A stretch of 64,000 bases of DNA from Trichoplax sp. H2 (lineage: Eukaryota; Placozoa; Uniplacotomia; Trichoplacea), in contig NOWV01000088.1 in assembly GCA_003344405.1 (NCBI GenBank), forward strand, positions 124,001 through 188,000. Direction: 5' to 3'. Position numbers and translations under genes: made by a program. Every line of letters starts with the position of its first letter. The first letter of the stretch is position 1. The notes beneath the pieces are model-generated. The model saw nothing but the letters and a program-made list of their open reading frames with translations, had not been told where the DNA came from and did no database searches. This document shows positions 50,519 through 63,500 of this stretch, one piece after another.

Positions 50519-53500
50519 CTAAATTATGATTTCTTCACTAGCAGGCGTAGAAGATACGGGTGGACTATCGGAATCATTATCATTCCTATCCCACATTTTA
50601 TCGTCGAAGTATGATTCATTACTATAGCTTCCAGGGTGTAAATGGGTAAGTCGCGCTAGAAAATATAGGAAGAATACATCTAGGTAAGATTTAAAAATTG
50701 ATTTTAAATTTCTATAGCAATTTGCTATCCCATTTTAGTTTTAATAAACGCATAAAAGTATAATCTAAACAAAAAACTTTTGACAGTAGTGGGTGTAGTA
50801 TAAGTTATTATCATGATAAGAATTGTCCGATATTAGCTTACCTTCGGTTTGCTCCGCAACAATTCCTGAGGTAAACAAATAAAGCATAAAATACTTTAAT
50901 TAGCTCAGAAGGCAATCAAATGCTATTATCAAGTTAAAGTCATGGTATTTTAATAGCTGAAGAAAGTACAGTTTGATCTATTGACAAATAATCATTATTT
51001 TCGTATTTAAGAATTTCTTTTGAAAGATCAATATACCTTTGATCGTAGTTAATTGATTAAATAGAAGCTGCCTAATTTCATTAACCCAACTTTCTTTCTC
51101 TTCTGGAGTGGAAGCCTGAATAGATTTAGTAGTTGTTAATAGCATGACACAGCAAAATTAGCGCATAAAACTATGACAACAAATCTTACAGCAGTTGTAA
51201 TAATACTGCAGATTAGGCTTTACCTGAATAATGTAGACCTTGGGTTGTCCAGGCATCCATATTTCGAATGCCAGAGGTTGATTTTTGGCACTTTCTGTCA
51301 TCCCGATGTCACAAGTCTGTAAAAATAGAAAACTACTTTTAAGCAATATACGTTCGTAAACGGCCTTTAACGGCTGTAAGCATTGTATTATTACCGGTGA
51401 TTTTTAAATATTAGCCTGGATTATAGTACATATTAATTAGAGCAAGACCTACTTGCTGCAAATAATATTTAAGTACCTTTAAGTCACTTTTATATTTATA
51501 AATGTATTTTTTACTGCCGTCATCGTAACATTCTTCCTGTTTCTTCGTAAATAGTATCATTTTTTCATACAGAAAGACATGCCTTTGGGACTTATGACGG
51601 CGCACACTTAGTCTAATTCCACGTTTATTTACTTCACATACTTGCATGGATCCCTGACAATTTAAAGGTATAATTGGGAATAATTAAACAACGGAAATTA
51701 ATACTGGATTGAGAGCGTATTAATGAAATTAACGAATATAGATATAGATATAAATATTATACAAAAATCCAGATCTTAATACTACAGACTGCTAAGCTAC
51801 AACATGTAGTACAGTATGATTTTATAAAACATTGAGCTAATTTGAACTAAGCATTGTTGATTGGAATGTTTTATTGGTAGTCACCTTCAATGTACACGCA
51901 TAATTTAATTATAACTTATTATTTGGACTATAATTGTCTATCAGCAATAACTTCGAAAATGTAGAAATGCATTAATAATTTTGTCTTAGAGATTAAATTA
52001 TGTATATAACATATAGACTTTTACCTGTAATATGAGACCTCCCTGCACTGCAAGATTACCCTATTGACGAAATATGTAATGATTGACAATGCATTCCATT
52101 TAAAAGCTAGTCATGGCAATAAATTCATGCGTGCTCTATCTAGACCATCTGCTTAGTTAAATGGTGATGGTCTATTACAGAATCAATTGTAATTATTCGT
52201 ATTACGACGACGATTTTACCTTAAATCCTTTAATCGCTATCTGATGCATGACGTCATTAGACTGTTTTAGTAAAATTTTCAAAAAATCGAGAGCGTCCTA
52301 AATAGAGATAACGTGAAAAATAGAGTCGTATGACTGTTAGAACGGTTAACTCCATAAAGTTTGATGAGGTGTATGAAAATATTTTGTGTTCTGACTACTA
52401 TGGTAATAATTATAATTAGCAGCAATCCGCATCTACGCTTGATACTACTCATATATATCGGCATAATTCTTCTATATGAAGAATTTACTTGCCATAGATT
52501 TGTAAAGTCTACTACGTGAAATTTAAAAATTTTAAAACTTTTTCGTTAAGTTTACATCTTTAAAATAGCAAACTAAATCGTAAATACTCATTATTTACCT
52601 TGAGATCGGCTGACCCACATTGTGAGTTCTTAGTATGCTTAAGTAAATCCTACCATGAAAGAAATATTATGTAAAGATTAATTCTTTAACGAGGATGTTT
52701 CTTCATTTTTGTCTGCAGATTACGTACCTTAAGTAGAAGTCCATACTTTGTTATTCGTTGAACTGGTTTTATCAAGTAACTGTTTAACGGAAGTTGTTGT
52801 TTAAGTTTTGATTGGCACTCCTAAGTGATTAGCGCAACAGTAACAATACTTTAATTAAATAAAATTAGATGGTTTGTTACAACAGTAAAAGGCATTTCAA
52901 TTTTTGCAAGAATTTATCAAGAATTAATAAAAAAATGACAATATGATTATTGTGGATTGTAGATTTACTAAAAAAAACGGATGGTCTATGCCTCCAATTT
53001 CTTCCCATAGGGCTTCAGAACTTGGTCTATTCTTGCAGTAAACGGTGTACATTTTGAATTCATTTTTCTGTAAACATATATGAGATAGCAATATGACCGT
53101 TAAAATTTTTGTAAGTGTTAGCTGGCATAAGAGAAATCATCTATAACTTGCAGGTATTTTGTTAAGTCAACATGTTACGTACAGTTCAAACGTTAAAAAC
53201 TCATCAATTACGAACTGACCTTTGCTGTAAAGCACCGTCCAACTAAGGCTGGTATGTCACGATGTTCTTCCAACTTTTTTAGAAATACTCTGTATCGCAT
53301 TTCGGAATAGAATAACTCATGAGATTTGTATCGGTAATTTATAAAACAAATTTTTAGTTATTGCACCAGATTTTGCATTGAAAGAAATTAAAAGATTGTA
53401 TCAAGGATGCACTCTTAATAATTGTTTCTTTCATTTAACTGCTGAGTACAGAAATACTAGTTTAGGACCGAGTTGGCCAAGCAAATAGTAACTTCGTCGT

Positions 53501-56500
53501 TTACCTGTGATGAAAGTTGTACAGCTGTCTTATATTGCCAAATAAAATATTCTTTTTACCACGTATAGCTTGCGGGAGTTTTGCTGCAGGATTATCCATT
53601 TCGTCGTAATAACCCTATTAATTGTCAAGGGTATAACTAGCTATTCTCAAAGCAATAAATTTTGCAAGATGTACCGATGTACAATTTATAATTACAGTCA
53701 GTTATTTCAGAAAATGAGACAGTTGTTACCGTTATAACGCTTCTTAAGTCATTAATATAAGATTTTTCAGTTTCAATAAGCTCGTTGATAATTTGTCTAT
53801 TCGAAAATTCGATAAAATTCTTATCATATAGCAAAGATTTAAACGAATTATGAACATAAAATAATATGAATTTATATTAGGATATAATCTCGAATAAGAG
53901 GTTATGTTAGGCTATTACTCATATATTACCATATCAGAAAAAATTTTTATATTTTTATTTAGCCATTAAGTTATTATTAAGCCCAGTATAAGAACAATTG
54001 ATATCAGAATATTGAAATAGGACTATTTAAAGTATATAAGATAATTTATATTACATTGAAACTACAGTTTAAATAGCTAGATCTCAACAGCTAAGCGATT
54101 ATTATTCAAGTAAAAATGCCAAGAGTTCACAGTAATCAATTTAAAAGAATTTACTGCCATTCAAAACAAATTCCGATGCACGGATGTATCTTTTAATTGT
54201 TGTCCATGATGGTGTTATAATATGCTAGTATGATATCTATAATAAATTAGATACTTACCCTCTCTGTTTAAGAACATTTGCGTCGGTTTCTGTGTCTACT
54301 TCATTCTCTATAATTGCTTGCAAACTTTCCTATTTAATAATATTCGAAAAATTTTAATTTAAAAGTTCGAAAACGAGATTCGGATCGAGTTGATTTTTAC
54401 CTGCAACGTTTCCACTAAAAGTGCAGAGGAAAGTCTAGATGATAGTAAAACCGATTTTCTTTTATAAGCATCGGTATCTCCTTCATTATAAACATCTGCT
54501 GAGGATAGCAAATGGATGTTTGTTTGACTGGAGCTTCGACTAGTTAAAGCACTATTAGCAATGCTATAAGGGGCACTTTTCGGACACGTTCCTTCACTCT
54601 CTTCAACAATAATATTATTGCCATCAATTGAAACTGTTCGTCGTCCGACATCGGTGTTAGATCGAACAAGATTAAATGATGGCTGAGATGAAGGTGACAC
54701 CAAATTCTTTATCGAACCTCGATTTTGGACAAGTTGCCGGATTGTATTCCTTCTCTTACCACACATACCTTTGACTTGAAGATATCTTTCTAGTGCTTTC
54801 AAGGCATGAGAGTGAATATCTTTATCAGTTATGAAAGGATATTTCTCTTCAGTGTCTTGTAATAAATTGATGTTGAACTGATTCATTTTTTCAGTGCAGT
54901 CTTGTAATCTTTGCACCCATTCTTCAGCACTATCTTCTGATTCAAAATCGTCGACTTGTTTAGCTAACAACGTCACCGTTTCATTACACCACTCTAATAC
55001 CTATAAAGTAATCAATTATATGATGAGTAGTGATTGCTATACGTCTAGCCTACGACAAACCATTATCAAATAGCTAGGGAATGCAATGATGTAACCGGTA
55101 CCATTATGGATTGATATGTGCAATACCAACACTACATTTAGTAAATGCTGGCAGCTCAAACATGTTAATTGCTAACACTAAATAGGCATACAATACAATG
55201 CCGTACCAAGATCTCGACGTTTTAGTAATATAGCATTATACAGCTTTTATTGATCTATAGCAGGATAAGTGAAGGATAAACGACTTACTTCTTCTATACA
55301 TTGATGTAAGGCGAGTGCTGCCTTTAAATTTTGTTTTCTTTCGGTTAATTTAACTGAAAAATCCTGCGATGCGGTTAATAATCGATTCAAACATGCTTGT
55401 AATCGATCAGCTGCGTAATGTGGTCTTTTCAATAACTGTCTTATCTCATCTCCTAAACATAACACTCGTTCGCAAGTTACCTGATACGAAGAAAGTGCAC
55501 TTTAGTTATTCTAGATTTTATTGGAAGTACATTAAAGATTACTAAGATAATTTAATGTTTGTAGTCCATTTTAAGGAAAAATTTTTTAACTTAAAAGATT
55601 ATAGTCTAGATGCTTCGAAATAGCCACTGAAGAGAGCATTTGGAATTCGTTTACAACTTACTTGGGCGTTACTTTCAAACTTTTTCAAATTTTTCAATAA
55701 ATTGTTCGTACGCTTACTAGAATCACCAATATCTACTTCCGATGTAAGGACTTTAGCATATTCAGTCAACGATTGAACCAACTAGGTTATCAATAAAACG
55801 TTACAATTAGTTATTAATAGCATGGGGAAAGAAGAATGCAATTTTTGAGAAAAAATGATAATATTATACGTTTTAGAACAATAATAGTATTTATAACCGA
55901 TAATATATTAATTTAGTACCATCATGCAATAATATTTTTTATTACCAGGTTAGATCCAGTTTCACACTGCCTTCGTTGAAAGTGTTGCGTTAGAACCGAA
56001 ACTTTGTTTTGCCATAAATCAATAAAAGCTACTTTAGTTTCGTCCAATTGTGCTAACAGATTTTTCACAGTAGAAACTGTTGCTAAGAAGTCCACACTAC
56101 ATAGGATAGAAGCAAATTAGCATAGCACATTGTTAGGGTTTATACAAACAGTTTCGGGGAAATGTTAGTAGAATACTTCGTTCAAGTAAGTAAATGTGAC
56201 GTAAAATACTGGTAGCTAACATTACCTTGCATCTTCAATGTTGACATTATCGCTATTTTTGCACGTGTAATCGTCTTGAAATGATTCAATATCTTCAATA
56301 GATAATTCCAGATCTTTAATAAGCTGATCTTGCTCGGTTCTTTTTTTATTTAATACATTCTCGATTGCATCAGTTGTTTCATCTCCTTGATCGAATAGTC
56401 GACCATGTTTGATAACATTTTGGCAGTCGATAGATATCTGGGCAGCAAATTTCTCTAATTTCGATGATATATTTAGACCACGTCGATGAAGATGTTCTAA

Positions 56501-59500
56501 TTTCTGAAGTATATCGAGTATGTTATCAAATTTACTGTTTGTAGTCACTTGATATAGCTAAAATACAAGATTGAATATCTGTACTATTTCGAAAATATAT
56601 TGACTCAAATTTAGTTACTATAAAACATTAACTCTTATCGGTGTAATACTATAATTACGACGGGGCTTCTATAAGTTGTATATCACAAAATTCCAGAGCA
56701 TTCATTCAACCTACCATGCGATGAAGGATCCAGAAGTCGTGATCATAATTTAAGGTACCTCCTAGTTCAGTTGATAGTTGGTCTATATTGATTTCTTGAT
56801 GTAATTCTTCTAATGAATGTACATAAACAACCTAAAAACGTGATAAAGTTGAGATCAAACACCTTTAATAACTGAAATATAAAAACACTATTAAGCTGAC
56901 TATCAAACTTCATTGCATAATAGTTAATGTATTAGTCTTAATATTCTACTGTTTCCACGAAAGCTTACATTGATTGAGAAATTTGGTCTTGTTGACTGTC
57001 TTCCAATTTCCGCTAGTCTTTTCTTATAAGTTTTCGGAGATCTGAGTACATATAACTTAATGATTTCTGTTGGAAATAAAGTCTACATTGAATAGTGGAA
57101 AAAAATGAATACCCAGAGATTAGACAAATTCAGTTTTGCAATTTAAGTCCAGGCTAAAGGATGCAGGTCATCCAAATTACTTCAATATACCTCAATGGTC
57201 CGTAGTAATGTTTTAATTGTTACAGATGACGACTTCCTTCTATCCAAAACGAATACAAAGCCATTCTCCCGGTCATGCTCACTAATTAAATAAATATAAG
57301 AGTTCTACATTAATATTGCTCTCTAACTAAAATATACACTGCATATCCATCTATAATTTATCATCGTAATAATAGAAAAAATTTATTTTAATTATGCACT
57401 ATGTAATTACCTAATAGACCGCATTAAATAACGAATAAGTATCTCTAATTCTTCTTCAGTAACCGTTTTTTGATTATCATCTGAATCAAAGTCGAATTTT
57501 TGGCTAGATGCAGGAAAGATAATTATTGGTGATCCACAATAACGACCGCCTACAGGAATACAGATTGTAATTTGATTAAAATTACTGCTATAGATTATAT
57601 AATTTCTCTCTAAATGATAATAAATTTTGTGACGTACAAATTGAATTTTAATAACTATATTTATTAGACAGTAAAGTTAAACTTTAATTCATTGAATTTA
57701 TGGCACACTATAAGCATGTTGATGTATGTCAGATAAAAATTAAAAAGCTTTGCAATTTTAGAATCAACATACCTGATAAATATGCATATCGAATCCGAAG
57801 GATGTCTACAATTTGTTTAGCGGATGATGGACGATTGGTACCTTTCTCCTGAACAATTTCTACAACCAATAAATGCGGATCAATATCAAATCGGTATCAA
57901 ACAATTGTAGTTTGAATATATAATCTATTTGTTGAAAAGTACACATTTGATGATTCATTCATAAATTTAACTTTCGCTTCAAAAGGCCTGTTATTATTGC
58001 TGTTCCTTACTTATAGATCAAAAACAAAAAGTATTACTGTCGCATATCTATCAAATAGGAGATTTGGTATTGCACTATAGTCTGTATATAAAATCAGTGC
58101 ATTCCTATTTCTAGCTTAATCTTTTACCTTCAATGGCTAATTAGTTATATTTATGTTTTCTCGATAATAATATCATTTTACTGAGCAGCCGTTCAAAATT
58201 TGTAGCACTTTCACACAAACCAGGTATGAACAAGATCGGGTAAATTTATTTTCAATGTTCAACGTGAGCTGTATTATTGTCGATTACTAGTATATCCCTC
58301 GTTCGTTATGCTTCGCGTACTATTGTATACGTACTTCCCTGGCTGAGCATATTACATGCACAATAAATTTATCTGATCATAATTATGATACATATAATGC
58401 TGTATGATTATAATCACTAGTAGGTACCGCATTTTGTGCGATACCAATCTGCCAATAAACGATCTTGCTGCTAGATTAATTACACAAATGGCAAATGATT
58501 GCCATTTGATTCGAAAAAAATACAATTTTCAAAATGGTAGTAGCCGTACTCGCCAAATTATATTTATCAGACACTATATCCGAAACACATTTGCTTTTAC
58601 TACACTTCTAAAGCAGCTACGACAGCATACCCCTCTATCAAATTGGTGTATCACTCCATAACTAATCATTTAATTTTACTTTTAACTACCGTATTATTAT
58701 ACCTGTCAGAATTATAGCTAATTGTGAAATGAACAACTTGTTCTCATTTAAATCCTAATTTAGCGATTGCCATTACTGACCATATTTAGCGATCAAACAA
58801 TCAGAGTGGTTGGTCCAATGATAATATTGGTGCACGTAAGTAAAATAAATCAAATACGCCAACGATGTTATTTAAGGTACGACTAATGTCAAAAATTAGA
58901 CAAATCAAGATGAAGATGGGTGGGGTTGATGGAGACTAACGTTTTCTGCACTCCACAATTATATGTAGTATTTTTGAACGTAGTTGGCTAAAATGAAATA
59001 TGATACTGTACATTAGAAAGAATAAAGCAAAGCCGTGAACGATTTCTACTGCAGTATCAACAAATAAAGGATGCAATGGCCATATTGTACTCTTCTTAAC
59101 CGTTCAACGTTCATTTTATACCGTACGTAAGGGACAATGAAATGAATTGACCGACAAGATGTGTGACAAAAAATTAATATAATGTTATGATAACGGTCTT
59201 ATTTCATTCCATGATAATAAATAAACAAAACTAAATAAATGAGCGAGCCAAAATTATTTCAGGATCACCATGTGCATGTCTATGATGATTATATACTGTA
59301 CAGTATATAATGAATCTATCTGTCCATTCAATAGTGATAACAATACGTCATGACATTGTATTAGGGAGGTTTTATGCTTTGTTTTCTGGTCTTTATTTTT
59401 TATTTTACCCAGATTCTTGGTGATTCTATGGTATATTTGCCTACTTTTTCATTAGAAATACTATGATGACAATACTTTAAAATAACAATTAGGGAAGTAT

Positions 59501-61587
59501 CTTGTGATGAGACGTAAAGCGAAATTTTTTGACCGATGATCCCAAAATTGGACATGTAGTCTTATTTATCCAACAATTATTTTCTGTTAGCGAAGACCAA
59601 AAAGTCATTTGATAGACATGTAGTAATCAACCAAGTCAATGACCATTTGGTTTACATGTGCGGTACAACAGAAATAAAGACCATTGGATCTTCTATATTC
59701 GATAATGACAGGATTGCAATTAAAGGCTATAAACAAATGGTCATCAGTGTAGTTTAGTAGCACAAGAATTGGATTATCACCTTCTTTCGTGCTCCGCTGC
59801 ATTGATAAAACAACATATAAAAATTGGCATAAGCACTTAGGCAGTTCAAGCGTGATCTTAACGTAGGTAAACTAAAATGCAACGTTTCAAGAGAGTAACG
59901 AAAAGCTATGGTTGAATGTATCCTATCAAACAAAAGTTCAAACAAAGACTGCGATAAATGATATTTCATGGTTCATTATAATTGTTTTAGTTGATTTTTG
60001 TGAAAAAATTGATTGTAGATTCACAGCATAGATATATTTTAATTATCATCAACGGTTAGATCACATTCTTATTAGTTGCCACATAAAACCATAAAATGAT
60101 GATATCCTAGATGGAGGTACAACTGATTTTAGTTCGATATCATTAACGTACTGAGACATGAACGGGTGATTTCAGCCATGGGTGGGTTTGTAGATTATCG
60201 CAGTTCTTTACGGGTTGATTTTATAGTAATGGGATAATTGGGTAAGTAGTAAAGAATTATCGGACTTTTAATAATAATTAAGCAAGGACAGTAGCGATGG
60301 ATTAATAGCATCGATATGAAAGCGGCAGCAGAACAATTCCGATTTCAAGTTAGCATTCTACTTCAACTGCACAGGCAATTTTTATCGTTAATCGTGTTTG
60401 TTGAAAGGAGTCGACACGATGAGAAATTCAAGGTAATAAATAAAACTTGCGTTGTCGTAAAGATGAAGAGTAACTGAATTTCACTATTAGACATATTGGC
60501 CAGTTGCCTTTAGCTTGGGAAGCGATTGACAATTCATGAGGCCATCAATTACTTAAAAAGAAGTAATACTATAAAGAATGAGATGAGCAGAATTACGAAC
60601 TGTATAGTCGATACGAAGAAACGCATCACCAAGCAGTTTTCCTTGTCGATTGATTCTCTTTCTACATTGGCTTCTATTTGCTACTGTTGTCTCTTACTCA
60701 AGCTGAAGATTACAGTTTTTAAGGACATCGGAATAACCGCCAAAAGAGTAATGTAATGAAAGTGCTTACTAAATTAGTTTTTCTTGAATTATTTTTGGTC
60801 TTTATCATTGATATTTCCTAAAATTACTAGACTAGAACAATGGTTGATAATAATAATAATATCGTCTTTCCAATGTTAAAGTAGAAGAGTAATAAGAAAA
60901 TAGAGAATGCAAAAAAGTAGATAGCAACCATTTAAGATCGATTAATGGTTAGGAGACTTTTGTTCAAAAGTCCTAATTGAATTAAGGCTCATCCTGTGCT
61001 AGTATGAATTGATGGGTGGATAGGGGACAAGATGGTCAATAAAACGATAATACAATATTGATCCTTCCCCACCCTACAGTATTTGAATGTCATGTCATTA
61101 TCCTATTGAACTAAAATGTCAGGTATCATTTCAATCAAGACGATCAGTTATGCAGTTTGATGTATTCCTTGTCAAAGATGAGTGGTGTTACGTTTTGCCT
61201 TTTTTTTGTCGACTACGGTATCCACTCGTGTACTGTATCAATCACCCAAGATATTATCTCCATGGGGGGAAAGGATGGAAAAAAAAATTCAATCTTAACC
61301 TCCCTTTCATTGCCTGGATAAATGACCAATAGAACATTTTGTACTGCATGTGAATTAGTGATGGCAATAACGACTGTCAACTGACTACTGATATGACGAT
61401 ATCGACTAGTAGAATTCTAATTGATTATTGGTCTTTGAATTTCTTGAAGATTACCTTCGCGTGTAGGGACTATAGTCCAGCTTTCTTCGGGTTTATTACT
61501 GATTGCTCTCACTCGACTTGCTGGTGATTTACTAGGATGGTTATGGCCAGGCCATTGGCTACCATTCCGACGCGAATTTAATGCCAT
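50519..61587 (-). CDS. MCF2L-like: RhoGEF B: MCF2/MCF2L-type exchange factor, inverted paralogue of RhoGEF A
   Basis: Twenty-five minus-strand exons join in frame to 3261 nt, 1086 residues: 61455-61587, 57773-57859, 57411-57549, 57191-57281, 56969-57082, 56715-56831, 56226-56557, 55946-56096, 55662-55781, 55289-55480, 54401-55000, 54259-54329, 53730-53796, 53505-53614, 53220-53289, 52969-53067, 52728-52820, 52599-52649, 52220-52297, 52025-52060, 51477-51653, 51224-51316, 51037-51115, 50842-50865, 50519-50655. Domains: CRAL-TRIO (IRYAYLSG, FVFVLDRRKSSSVTIKTLLR), spectrin-like helices, a Ser-rich linker in the 600-nt exon, DH (QIINELIETEKSYINDLRSV, SYLIKPVQRITKYGLLLK), PH (RHVFLYEKMILFTKK; QPLAFEIWMPGQPKVYIIQ). 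The tail ends PASEEIII. The first exon (MALNSRRNGSQWPGHNHPSK) lies beyond a 3.6-kb intron; it is placed by its ATG, good donor and matching phase 1. Function as for RhoGEF A. Domain alignments are clear; the first exon is the least certain. Confidence 0.92.
57860..61454 (-). other. Large first intron of RhoGEF B
   Basis: 3.6 kb without other joinable exons. It includes a perfect 22-bp palindrome at 59289-59310 centred on ACTGTACAGT, and many short words such as GATTGATT and TCAATGG. The open frames at 58404-58661, 59605-59969 and 60526-60756 resemble no known protein. Confidence 0.6.
59289..59310. repeat. Perfect 22-bp palindrome
   Basis: TTATATACTGT followed immediately by its exact reverse complement ACAGTATATAA. 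The centre is the same ACTGTACAGT word that builds the GTAC clusters, here as a single isolated copy inside RhoGEF B intron 1. Confidence 0.9.
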
Positions 61588-62460
61588 TTTTTGCTAGGTG
61601 ATTGCATTCAGTAATCAATTGAAGTTGGAGGTCACTTGTCCGGAAAGAATCGTTATTCAATCAACAATTAACAACCTACTCCTGTAGGATTCTCCTTGAA
61701 ATGGAGTATAATGATGGTGTTTCAAAATAGCAAGCAAATTGCAAGTCCCTGCTATGGATTTCAAGTCTTTGAATTTTCTGGCTTTAATTTTATTTCACTG
61801 AAGAAGGGATTGTTCCATTCAAAGACTACCGCCTTTCTGGAAGGCAAAAATGCATTTTCACTGCCAGCTTGGTGAAGATAGACGAATGGAATCAATGGTT
61901 GTAATGGGATCGATTGGTGATTTCAATAATTCAGATGGTCGCAATGGATTGAAGGATGGCGTAAATTGCATCCAGGATCAAGCACAAGAGCAATTTAAAG
62001 CATGAGTAAATGAAATTTTCCGAGTTTGGTCAATGAAATCCTGATGCAAATTCACTGGTGAAAAAATTTTCATTGATCGTCATGGACGATCGTGGCTGAC
62101 CCAATGGATGTAGCGTCAACAGCTTGAGTTGATTGCGTCCAGCATCCAGTCGACAATCAATACTCCAATGGTTGATTGACGTTGGAGGACTAAGTTAAAT
62201 GCTTGTAATCAACGATTGCTATTAAGTTACAAAGATTAAACAACTTGTAATCATCGATTTAATGAAAGAAGTAATGAAAACAAGAACAAGTATCCAACTT
62301 GACCATGACAATAGTCAAGGCGGAAGCCCAAATAGAAAATTGAATCCCTTGCAGTCAATAACGTCTTCTCTTTCTGTTTCAATTGGGTACGGCAATCGGG
62401 GTAGGGGTTGGAAGCGAATTAATCGCATACTCTACACGGGACTAATAACAGTGGCAAATG
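61588..62460. other. Upstream region of RhoGEF B
   Basis: About 870 bp before the GTAC cluster, rich in short words such as GATTGAT, CAATGG and TGGATTG and more G+C-rich than the introns. No exons are seen on either strand; it is probably promoter-side sequence of RhoGEF B. Confidence 0.5.
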
Positions 62461-63245
62461 TCTGTGCAGTACAGTGTACAGTACCGTGTACAGTACTGTA
62501 CAGTACAGTACTGTAGTCTGCCAACTGCTGGCGAAACAGCGCTGTACAGTACAGTACAGTACTGTAGTTGTGTTTACCGCGATACCGATGAAAGCTTTTA
62601 CGTCATCGTACAGTACTGTACTGTACGTACAGTACTAAAGCCGTCACGCTACAGTGTCCAGTACTGTACACGATACTGTACGTTCAAGATCAAACGATCT
62701 TGATGCACTTCACTCGCACTGTGACTCTGTGAGTGACACGTACAGTACAGTCAAGTATCGTGCGCAGTACAGTAATTATATTACTGCACTGTACTGTACG
62801 TTCAAGATCAAACGGTCTTGATGAACTTGACTACAGTACTGTACAGTACAGTTACATGTGTCACTGACAGTCACTCACAGTGCGAGAGTGAAGTGCATCA
62901 AGATCGTTTGATCTTGAACGTACAGTACATACTGTACAGTGTACAGTACTGTACTGTACACTGCAAACTTCACAACTTGGCTTCTTCACCCGGCACGGTA
63001 CTGTACAGTACGCTACTGCACTTGAAAGTGTTGTGTCGGCATCATCGTCATACTGTACAGTACAATGTACAGTACAGTACTGTACATTATGATTGGAGGT
63101 CTTCATCCTACAGTACTGTACTGTACTGTACAATACTGTATTGTACTGTAGGATGAAGACCTCCAATCATACTGTACTGTACATTGTACTGTAAAGTACT
63201 GTACAATGTACAGTACATTGCAGACTCCGTAATAATACTGTACTA
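62461..63245. repeat. Fold-back GTAC repeat complex with long inverted arms
   Basis: Dense GTACTGTAC words plus two long inverted repeats. Arms at 62678-62715 and 62886-62923 match over 38 nt and, with a 2-nt slip, extend to about 60; a diverged direct copy begins at 62796. Each arm contains TCAAGATCAAACGATCTTGA, itself a hairpin. The second pair, 63089-63116 and 63143-63170, matches perfectly over 28 nt (core GATTGGAGGTCTTCATCCTA) around a 26-nt loop. Open frames on both strands here are by-products of the self-complementary repeat. The complex lies between divergent RhoGEF B (-) and the acidic-protein gene (+). Confidence 0.92.
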
Positions 63246-63337
63246 CTCTACTAAAAGCAGTGTGCGGCTTCCGCCATAGCAGATCGATCCTATTTCTACC
63301 AGATTGATTCAATTGTGGCAGTCAATATTCCATAACG

Positions 63338-63500
63338 ATGGATGAAGAAGAGCTACAGAAGAAGGAAATGGCTAATAGCGATGAATACGAAGATAGCGCT
63401 GGTGAAACATATAACGGCAAATCGATGCAGGATACGCGAAAATATTTCGATGATAGTAGCGATGATGATGATGATGATGAAAAGCAAGAGGAAAAATCGG
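63338..63500 (+). CDS. First exon of an acidic protein, cut by the window edge
   Basis: ATG at 63338 opens a frame of 54 codons ending at a good GTAAGA donor in phase 1. The peptide begins MDEEELQKKEMANSDEYEDS, contains QDTRKYFDDSSDDDDDDEK, and is strongly acidic and charged, so probably disordered. No following exon is evident before 64000: the frame after the AG near 63726 stops at once. The family is not recognised. Such acidic N-termini occur in nuclear and nucleolar proteins, but nothing here proves that. The GTAC fold-back cluster ends about 90 bp upstream. Confidence 0.6.

Noticed and set aside
58404-58661. 85-codon plus-strand open frame
   Set aside because: It lies in intron 1 of RhoGEF B, has no recognisable motif and no splice-linked neighbours.
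62458-63312. Several Tyr/Val/Gln/Cys-rich open frames on both strands
   Set aside because: They are translations of the self-complementary GTAC repeat and occur in all frames of all GTAC clusters; they are not genes.
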